From positions 1-40,808 of the forward strand of contig JAFDVL010000028.1 of assembly GCA_018268995.1 (NCBI GenBank): DNA of 40,808 nucleotides, in the 5' to 3' direction. The notes below the pieces were generated by a model that saw only the letters and a program-made list of their open reading frames with translations, was not told the origin of the DNA and did not search any database. A program made the position numbers and the translations under genes. This DNA comes from Acidobacteriota bacterium (lineage in GTDB: Bacteria > Acidobacteriota > Blastocatellia > RBC074). Below are positions 34,650 to 40,808 of this stretch, piece after piece. Every line of letters starts with the position of its first letter. Within the stretch, counting starts at the first letter, position 1.

Positions 34650-36116
34650 ATGACAGCATTGAAAAAAGTCACTGAAGCTGAAGTCAGCACCCCCAAGGAT
34701 GTCAGCGACCATTGGCGCAAACCTGAGATACGGTCATTGAAGCTGATGGCATCTACTCCGATCTTGCGGCCACTTGCCTTGGGCTTATTTTTATTGCTTG
34801 TTCTGGTGATTGTCTGTCTTTATTACGTCCCGTGGCAACAGTCTGTGACGGGATATGGACGTGTCGTCATCTTCTCGCCGATGGATCGTCCTCAAAGCAT
34901 TGAGGCGCAAATCTCTGGACGCATCGTCAAATGGCATATTGTCGAGGGGCAAAGTGTCAAAATCGGCGATGTGCTGGCAGAATTGGAGGATATTGACTCA
35001 AAATTTCTGGCCACGGATCAGGTGCAACTGATGCAATCGCAGCAAAGCTATGTGCGAGGGAGCTTAAGTCAGGCCGTGGCTCGTGAAAGTGCTTTGACGG
35101 CCCAGATGCGGGATTTGGAGAATTCCCGCCAAGTGGCCATCCCTGCGGCAGAGCAGCGCGCCCGTCAGGCAGAAGACAACGTGCGACAGGCGGAACAAAA
35201 TGTCACGCAGGCGAGGCAATCTGTCACAACCGCCGAATTAAACCTGAAACGGTTGCAGGAATTATTTGAAAAGGGGTTGCGGTCCCGCCGCGATTTAGAG
35301 TTGGCTGAGTTGGAAATTGTTACAGCTAAAACACGTCTGGAGAGTATGCAGGCGGCGGCTGACGTTGCGCGCAAAGCAGTGCAGGTCGCTCAACTGGATA
35401 AAGATCGTGTGGTGAATGACACATCGGCGCAGTTGAATGGCTTGCGTGCCTCGCTGGCTTCCGTCCGCGAAACTATCGCCAAGACCAATAGCGATGTCCA
35501 AAAGCTGTCGGTAGACATTGGCAATGTGCAGCAACGTTCAGCCCAACGCATTGTCCGGGCACCGCGTGATGGCAAGGTGGTACGCGTGATGAAGGTTGGC
35601 CCCGGCGAAACCGTCAAGGCCGGAGATGAGTTGGCCGTGCTGGCTCCGGCGACGCGGGATCAGGCGGTTGAGCTGTATTTGACAGATTACGATGCGCCGT
35701 TGGTTTCAGAGGGGCGACAGGTGCGACTTAACTTCGCTGGCTGGCCTGCCATCCAATTTGTCGGATGGCCTTCAATTGCGGTGGGAACCTTTGCTGGACG
35801 TATCAAGCTGATAGATGCGATTGATGACGGAAAAAATCGGTTCCGCATCATCGTCACACCCGACGAAGAATTGATCAGGTCAGGCAGGGAAGAGCCTTGG
35901 CCATCGCTGGATCAGCTGCGTCCGGGCGCAGAAGTAAATGGCTGGGTGATGTTGGATACCGTTTCGTTGGGCTTTGAGCTGTGGCGTCAATTCAACGCCT
36001 TCCCACCCTCGGTGCAACGTGGGCCCATCGGTGATAAGAAAACCAGTGGCGCTATCATTGAGAAAAAGAAAAAGGAAGTGGACAAGGAGGACAAAAGCGA
36101 CACTGATGAAAAATAA
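34650..36116 (+). CDS. HlyD-family membrane fusion protein
   Basis: A 488-aa periplasmic adaptor. One membrane helix at about 38-62 ([19 protein letters not shown]) is followed by a lipoyl half-motif (about 85-113: [20 protein letters not shown]). A long coiled coil follows (about 120-290, Gln/Ala/Arg-rich heptads such as [20 protein letters not shown]), then the second lipoyl half ([20 protein letters not shown]) and a beta-barrel part ([14 protein letters not shown]). The C-terminus is a Lys/Glu/Asp tail that is probably dispensable. It starts 6 bp after the ABC gene and overlaps the outer-membrane gene, so all three are one operon. Confidence 0.93.
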   Translation: MTALKKVTEAEVSTPKDVSDHWRKPEIRSLKLMASTPILRPLALGLFLLLVLVIVCLYYVPWQQSVTGYGRVVIFSPMDRPQSIEAQISGRIVKWHIVEGQSVKIGDVLAELEDIDSKFLATDQVQLMQSQQSYVRGSLSQAVARESALTAQMRDLENSRQVAIPAAEQRARQAEDNVRQAEQNVTQARQSVTTAELNLKRLQELFEKGLRSRRDLELAELEIVTAKTRLESMQAAADVARKAVQVAQLDKDRVVNDTSAQLNGLRASLASVRETIAKTNSDVQKLSVDIGNVQQRSAQRIVRAPRDGKVVRVMKVGPGETVKAGDELAVLAPATRDQAVELYLTDYDAPLVSEGRQVRLNFAGWPAIQFVGWPSIAVGTFAGRIKLIDAIDDGKNRFRIIVTPDEELIRSGREEPWPSLDQLRPGAEVNGWVMLDTVSLGFELWRQFNAFPPSVQRGPIGDKKTSGAIIEKKKKEVDKEDKSDTDEK

Positions 36117-37722
36117 ATTACTTGATCTCGCTTTTGTTGGTTGGTTTGTTTGGGGGATAGGGGTGGCATTAACAACAAGTGCAAGCGCGCAAGACGTGTC
36201 GCCCCTCCCGGATTTCTCAGCTCCTTTGACGCAGGGCTTAGGGGGCGAATGGAGTCGTGTCTGGCAGGAATCCATGCTTCAACGTTTACGGATAAATCCG
36301 CTCCCGATGTCCGCGAACGGCACTCAAAGCGGTCGTAAAGCAGGAGATGGGCAAATACCACCAACGAACACTGTGCAATTGCCTACGCTGGCCTTAGATG
36401 ATGTTTTGCGAATCGTCACAGAAAATCATCCCAAGTTGCGTGGAGCCGATGTGCAACGCCGCATCGCCACTGAAAAACGAATCGAAAAACAAGGGGCTTT
36501 CGATCCTGTTTTTACAACCGGAACGGATTTTCTTCGCTTCAATTCAGAGTTTGATACCAAGACTTTGCGCGGCAAACCAGCGACCTCGCGTCTTGCCGAC
36601 GCAGGTGTGGAATTTTTGACGCGCTATGGATTGAAAGTCGCGGCAGGCACACGGTATCACTTTGGAAAAATTAAGGCCCCCCTTGCTCCGACTGGCAGCG
36701 GTGGTGAATATTTCATTGAATTCAAAATGCCTTTACTGCGTGGAGCACGAATCAATGAAAAATCTGCCGCTGAAAAACAGGCTTTGTTGGGGGAACCATT
36801 AGCCGAAACCGAATATGAACAAACCCGTCTGGGGTTAATCTTAAAAGCAGCAGAAAGCTATTGGGAATGGGTTGCCGCTAAACGCAAATTAGATGTCGCC
36901 CGTGACTTGTTAACCTTAGCCGAATTTCGCGCAAAGGCCGTACGGGATCGCGTGGCTGCGGGAGATTTGCCTGCAATTGATGCAACTGAAGCCGATCTTG
37001 AAGTCCAACGTCGTCAAGGTGGTCTCACCAAGGCTGAGCGGGATTTGCAAAAGGCTGCCTTCAAGCTCTCCTTGTTTTTGTGGACGCCAGATGGCCAGCA
37101 GGTCTTGAGTCCAGAACCGTCGCAGGTTCCCACCAGGCAGCCCAATCCAATCCCATTTACCGATCAACAATTGCAGGAAGGCCGTCAATTGGCGCAACAA
37201 CGTCGCCCTGAGCTCAAGGCGCTAAATATTAATCGGCAAATTACACAGGTTGATCTTGATCTGGCGCGCAACCAACGCCTGCCTGCGGTTGATTTTACGT
37301 TTAGCCCTGGTCGGGACGTGGGCACAGGCGCGATTGGAAATACCGTAAAAGCGGGCTTGAGTTTTACATTGCCGCTGCGACAGCGAACAGCAGATGGACG
37401 CATCGGGCAGGCTTCTTACAAAATCCAAAAGATCGAACTCGACACGCTATCCGAAGCACAGCGCATTTCGACCGAAATCATGGATGCAGTTTCTGCCATC
37501 AATACGACGTACGAACGTTATCGCGCAGCTGAACAGGAAGTGGCGTTGGCATTGCAATTGGAAGAAGGTGAGCGTACCAAATTCCAGTTGGGTGACAGTA
37601 CACTGTTTTTAGTGAATCAACGTGAACGGTCTACCGCCGAGGCGCGGATGAAGCTGATTGAAATTCAAGCGGAGTATGAACAGGCTGTTGCAACCTTCCG
37701 AACGGCAACAGTTCAATACTAA
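36106..37722 (+). CDS. TolC-like outer membrane efflux protein
   Basis: A 538-aa outer-membrane channel. The ATG at 36106 overlaps the end of the HlyD gene (ATGAAAAATAA) and begins a signal peptide (about 1-29, ending SASAQD); translation is probably coupled, since the nearest AAGGAGG is about 15 bases upstream. Two outer-membrane-efflux repeats are visible: [20 protein letters not shown] (about 88-107) with a helix-rich part to 320, and a second half with [20 protein letters not shown] and [11 protein letters not shown] to the end. It would form the exit duct of the exporter. Confidence 0.9.
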   Translation: MKNKLLDLAFVGWFVWGIGVALTTSASAQDVSPLPDFSAPLTQGLGGEWSRVWQESMLQRLRINPLPMSANGTQSGRKAGDGQIPPTNTVQLPTLALDDVLRIVTENHPKLRGADVQRRIATEKRIEKQGAFDPVFTTGTDFLRFNSEFDTKTLRGKPATSRLADAGVEFLTRYGLKVAAGTRYHFGKIKAPLAPTGSGGEYFIEFKMPLLRGARINEKSAAEKQALLGEPLAETEYEQTRLGLILKAAESYWEWVAAKRKLDVARDLLTLAEFRAKAVRDRVAAGDLPAIDATEADLEVQRRQGGLTKAERDLQKAAFKLSLFLWTPDGQQVLSPEPSQVPTRQPNPIPFTDQQLQEGRQLAQQRRPELKALNINRQITQVDLDLARNQRLPAVDFTFSPGRDVGTGAIGNTVKAGLSFTLPLRQRTADGRIGQASYKIQKIELDTLSEAQRISTEIMDAVSAINTTYERYRAAEQEVALALQLEEGERTKFQLGDSTLFLVNQRERSTAEARMKLIEIQAEYEQAVATFRTATVQY

Positions 37723-37773
37723 AAGCAGAGGCGCAGCTGCGAAGAAGCCGCGCCGATTCAAGGTAGGAGGATA

Positions 37774-38997
37774 CTATCTGCTGGCACGACGCGAGCGGAA
37801 CGACCGACTGCTGCCAAACGATTTGCGACCAAATGGCACGACGGGTTTGACCGGAGGAGCCACTTTGCCGCCAAAATCAGGCAAAAGCACCCGTTCGACT
37901 TTTTGGCCCGTCAGTTTTTCAATTGCTCGCATAGACAATTCATCCACTGGCGTGATTAAGCTGATGGCTTGCCCTTCGTTTCCCGCACGCCCTGTTCTGC
38001 CAATTCGATGCACGTAATCTTCAGGCGCATCTGGCAAATCAAAGTTGATTACATGTGAAATCAAGTCCACATCAATTCCGCGTGCCGCGATGTCTGTGGC
38101 GACCAACACACGGTAATTCCCGTTTTTGAAGCCACGTAATGCCGCTTCACGTTGCGGTTGCGTACGATCTGCATGGATACGACCGACCTGATGCTTGCGC
38201 GCTGAGAGCAAATGCGAGAGTCGTTCTGCGCCGCGTCGCGTCCGGGTAAACACCAGGACACGCTCAAAGCGTTCACGTTCGAGCAGGTGAAATAGCAAGG
38301 TTGTTTTTGACTCCAATGCAACGGGATAAGCCGTTTGCTTGATCGTCAATGCAGCATTGCCACGTTTATTGACTTCGATAATTTTCGGCTGCTTCATGTT
38401 GGATCGGGCGAGTTCCTCAATCGCAGGCAACATTGTGGCCGAAAACAACAGCGTTTGCCGTGTGTTGGGGGTTAGGCTGATGATTGTTCGAATCGTTGGC
38501 CAGAAACCCATATCCAGCATTCGATCAGCTTCGTCCAGCACCAGCACCTCAAGCTGCGAAAGGTCAATCGCATTATTTTCGAGATGATCCATCAGGCGTC
38601 CCGGTGTTGCTACAACCACGGTGGCTCCGCGCCGAAGTTCCATTCGCTGCCTGCCAATATTGGCACCCCCCATGACCGTGACAGCTCGCGTTTTTTTGTC
38701 AATACGATTCAGATTATCTGAAATTTGAGTTGCCAATTCTCGCGTGGGGGCCAAAATCAAGGCCTGAATGGCCTGCGCCCGCGATGATTTCACGACGGGT
38801 TTGTTTTGTAGTTTCTGTAAGAGCGGCAGTAAAAAAGCCGCTGTTTTTCCAGTGCCAGTGGCGGCACACCCGATCATATCCTCTCCACTCAAAATTGCCG
38901 GGATGGCCTTTTGTTGGATGGGCGTCGGTTCTTTGTATTCGAGGGACTCGCAACGCTTTGCTAACCACTGATTGAGCCCCAATTCTGCAAAATTCAT
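37774..38997 (-). CDS. DEAD-box RNA helicase (RhlE-like)
   Basis: A 407-aa helicase. Motifs in order: Q motif (PTPIQQKAIP, about 22-31), Walker A AATGTGKT (about 44-51), APTRELA, GG, TPGRL, VLDEADRML, SAT (LLFSATML), and in domain 2 VFTRTRRGAERL, ATDIAARGIDVD and HRIGRTGRAG. The tail is short, Arg/Ser-rich (FGSSRSFRSRRASR) and may bind RNA. Such helicases act in ribosome assembly, RNA decay and cold adaptation. The RRM protein gene lies upstream on the same strand, separated by a terminator. Confidence 0.95.
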   Translation of the reverse strand: MNFAELGLNQWLAKRCESLEYKEPTPIQQKAIPAILSGEDMIGCAATGTGKTAAFLLPLLQKLQNKPVVKSSRAQAIQALILAPTRELATQISDNLNRIDKKTRAVTVMGGANIGRQRMELRRGATVVVATPGRLMDHLENNAIDLSQLEVLVLDEADRMLDMGFWPTIRTIISLTPNTRQTLLFSATMLPAIEELARSNMKQPKIIEVNKRGNAALTIKQTAYPVALESKTTLLFHLLERERFERVLVFTRTRRGAERLSHLLSARKHQVGRIHADRTQPQREAALRGFKNGNYRVLVATDIAARGIDVDLISHVINFDLPDAPEDYVHRIGRTGRAGNEGQAISLITPVDELSMRAIEKLTGQKVERVLLPDFGGKVAPPVKPVVPFGRKSFGSSRSFRSRRASR

Positions 38998-39020
38998 TTC
39001 AATCCTTTATTAAATAAACC

Positions 39021-39062
39021 AAAAGCGCCCCCAGCCAAATTGATGCTAGCCGGGAGCGCTTG
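39021..39062 (-). terminator. Terminator between the RRM gene and the helicase gene
   Basis: On the minus strand AAGCGCTCCCGGCT and GGCTGGGGGCGCTT pair over 14 positions with two wobble or mismatch pairs, followed by TTTGGTTTATTT. It would end the RRM transcript and reduce read-through into the helicase gene. Confidence 0.72.
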
Positions 39063-39097
39063 GAAATTAAGAGATACCGGTTTTTTGTGGATAGGGC

Positions 39098-39394
39098 TTA
39101 GTAACGGCCACCACGACCGCCGCCGCCGCCAAATCCACCACGGCTTTCTTTCGGCTTCGCTTCGTTGACCGTCAGACTGCGACCGTTCACTTCTGAACCG
39201 TTGAATTGGGAGATTGCTGCTTCACCTTCTTCTTTGGTTGACATTTCGACAAAGCCAAAACCGCGTGAGCGTCCTGTATCACGGTCTGTCACCACAGAAG
39301 CTGATTCCACGGTGCCAGCCTGTGAAAAGAGGTCAGTCAGATCGTCTTGGTTCACACTGAAAGCGAGATTTCCAACATAAAGTTTCATGGACAT
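39098..39394 (-). CDS. RRM-type RNA-binding protein
   Basis: A 98-aa protein made of one RNA recognition motif and a short glycine-rich tail. RNP2 is LYVGNLAF (about 5-12) and RNP1 is RGFGFVEM (about 44-51); the aromatic residues needed for RNA stacking are present. The tail GGFGGGGGRGGRY is like that of cyanobacterial cold-induced Rbp proteins. It probably acts as an RNA chaperone. It lies next to a DEAD-box helicase, a pairing with a shared RNA-remodelling theme. A long leader region precedes it. Confidence 0.94.
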   Translation of the reverse strand: MSMKLYVGNLAFSVNQDDLTDLFSQAGTVESASVVTDRDTGRSRGFGFVEMSTKEEGEAAISQFNGSEVNGRSLTVNEAKPKESRGGFGGGGGRGGRY

Positions 39395-39706
<312 letters not shown>

Positions 39707-40648
39707 ATGCAACTAGAAACTACTTTCACTTTTGCCCCTCGTCGCGTGCTCGGATTAACAAATTTCACTGCTACCGCCTTGGGCATCGGTGATCTCGCTG
39801 ACCGCAATCTTCCGCTCGCAACCCTTGTCAATACCGCCCGTCGTGCAATAGATGCGGGATTGAATGTCATTGATACGGCTCCGGGCTATGAAGATGGGTA
39901 TTCAGAAGAGGTCGTTGGTGCCGCGATCAAGGGGGTACGGGAAAAGATGTTCGTCATAGACAAGATTGATGAGCTTGAGCAGGATGTCGCACCACAAATC
40001 GAAGCCTCGCTGAAACGATTACAACTTGAGTACACAGACGCCTTCGTCTTTCACAATCTGTCAAAGCTCGAAACGCTTCAGCGATTGACAGAACCAGGTG
40101 GCGGCTTCGATCAACTGGCCGATTGTATCAAGGCTGGAAAGACGCGTTTTCGCGGGATTTCCTCGCATCATCCCGAAGTTCTATTAGCCGCATTGCAGGC
40201 GGATTTATGCGACATCGTGATGTTCCCGGTTGGCCCATTTGTTGACATTCGATATATCGCCGAAGTCTTGCCTTTGGCGAAAGCGAAAAATGTTGGCACC
40301 GTTTGTTTCAAGACCTTTGGCGCAGGCAAATTGCTCGGTGATACTGTTGGGTACAATCAACCGTTGCAATTGCGTCCGCGCGGCAAATTTTCGTCGGGTG
40401 GAAGTAATGAGGCTGAAGCTGTGTTGCCTCGGTTGAGCGTGAGCGAATGTTTGCATTACACGCTGACCCTTGATCCCGATGTTGCGTTGCTCGGCCTGAG
40501 TTTTCCAAACGAGCAGGATGCCGCCTTTGCCGCAGCGCAGGATTTTCAGCCCTTATCCCCAGCCCAAATGGAAGAAATTCGTCAGCGTGCATTGATCGCC
40601 AGAAAAGACAAAGGGGATTGTTGGTGGAATCCCGATCCGGGCCAATAA
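39707..40648 (+). CDS. Aldo/keto reductase family protein
   Basis: A 313-aa (alpha/beta)8 oxidoreductase. The catalytic tetrad is visible: Asp and Tyr in VIDTAPGYEDGYSEEVVG (about 51-68), Lys in VIDKIDE, and His in AFVFHNLSKLE. GISSHHPEVLLAAL and VCFKTFGAGKLL follow the barrel order. The C-terminal part is slightly different from classic AKRs and ends in CWWNPDPGQ. It would reduce or oxidise a carbonyl with NADPH; the substrate is unknown. No clear ribosome-binding site is seen. Confidence 0.88.
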   Translation: MQLETTFTFAPRRVLGLTNFTATALGIGDLADRNLPLATLVNTARRAIDAGLNVIDTAPGYEDGYSEEVVGAAIKGVREKMFVIDKIDELEQDVAPQIEASLKRLQLEYTDAFVFHNLSKLETLQRLTEPGGGFDQLADCIKAGKTRFRGISSHHPEVLLAALQADLCDIVMFPVGPFVDIRYIAEVLPLAKAKNVGTVCFKTFGAGKLLGDTVGYNQPLQLRPRGKFSSGGSNEAEAVLPRLSVSECLHYTLTLDPDVALLGLSFPNEQDAAFAAAQDFQPLSPAQMEEIRQRALIARKDKGDCWWNPDPGQ

Positions 40649-40740
40649 CGCCGATTTTTTGCCACAACGTAGATTTTCGGCTTGGTTGACAAACCCGTTT
40701 TCATCCCACACCATGCAGGAAAGTTCATTGTAAGTCAGGA

Positions 40741-40808
40741 ACGGGAGAGACTGAATATTCAGCGCCGAAGGAGCAACCGCCCTTGGAAACTCTCAGGCAA
40801 AAGGACCG
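40741..40808 (+). ncRNA. Glycine riboswitch aptamer (cut by window edge)
   Basis: GGGAGAGACT opens P1, then GCGCCGAAGGAGCAACCGCCC matches the P2/P3a core in two pieces (GCGCCGAAGGAGCAA and CCGCCC), and GAAACTCTCAGGCAAAAGGA is the highly conserved glycine-aptamer end. GAGAG (40744-40748) pairs with CTCTC. The family is usually tandem and sits before gcvT or other glycine-cleavage or transport genes, which would lie beyond the right edge. Confidence 0.93.

Overview
The window looks like a chromosomal piece of an Acidobacteriota member, probably class Blastocatellia. This rests on a CarboxypepD_reg/Oar-type TonB receptor with the LPLNGRNF motif, a soluble PQQ dehydrogenase with a C-terminal haem domain, a decayed ABC permease/M1-peptidase fusion, roughly 50% GC, and many palindromic REP-like repeats. 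The taxon is an inference; no rRNA or other marker is present.

Left end (1-5.1 kb): the end of a cassette array belonging to a genuine integron. Four attC sites (16-103, 584-671, 1310-1367, 1578-1665) separate cassettes that encode a YegP/DUF1508 protein with a divergent small ORF, a membrane protein, a probably non-coding unit and a GNAT acetyltransferase. They lead to an attI-like core at 2210-2216. A small conserved gene (2273-2650) is divergent from a complete integron integrase intI (2794-3768). Behind intI lie a four-helix-bundle gene bounded by inverted repeats and a frameshifted C-terminal remnant of a second intI.

5-14.3 kb: glycosylasparaginase, a CaiB/BaiF CoA-transferase divergent from a carboxymuconolactone-decarboxylase-like gene across a TetR-type operator, a PQQ dehydrogenase-cytochrome c, and a large TonB-dependent receptor with a strong promoter and terminator.

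14.3-23.6 kb: a REP-associated tyrosine transposase (RAYT) among its cognate REP palindromes, an alkaline-phosphatase-superfamily phosphodiesterase, a collapsed ABC-ATPase/ABC-permease-M1 operon, cutC, an 883-aa PIG-L deacetylase with a mosaic-looking interior, a WG-repeat protein and a BtpA-family protein. Several unrelated long palindromes sit between these genes.

23.6-32.5 kb: glutaryl-CoA dehydrogenase-like gene plus class II aldolase (operon), NUDIX hydrolase, PlsC-like acyltransferase plus CPBP protease, a DUF4177-like protein, accD, two overlapping threonine/serine dehydratase-like genes and a STAS-domain protein.

32.8-40.8 kb: an ABC exporter-HlyD-TolC operon for tripartite export, a DEAD-box helicase, an RRM RNA-binding protein with a long leader, an aldo/keto reductase, and the first part of a glycine riboswitch cut by the window edge.
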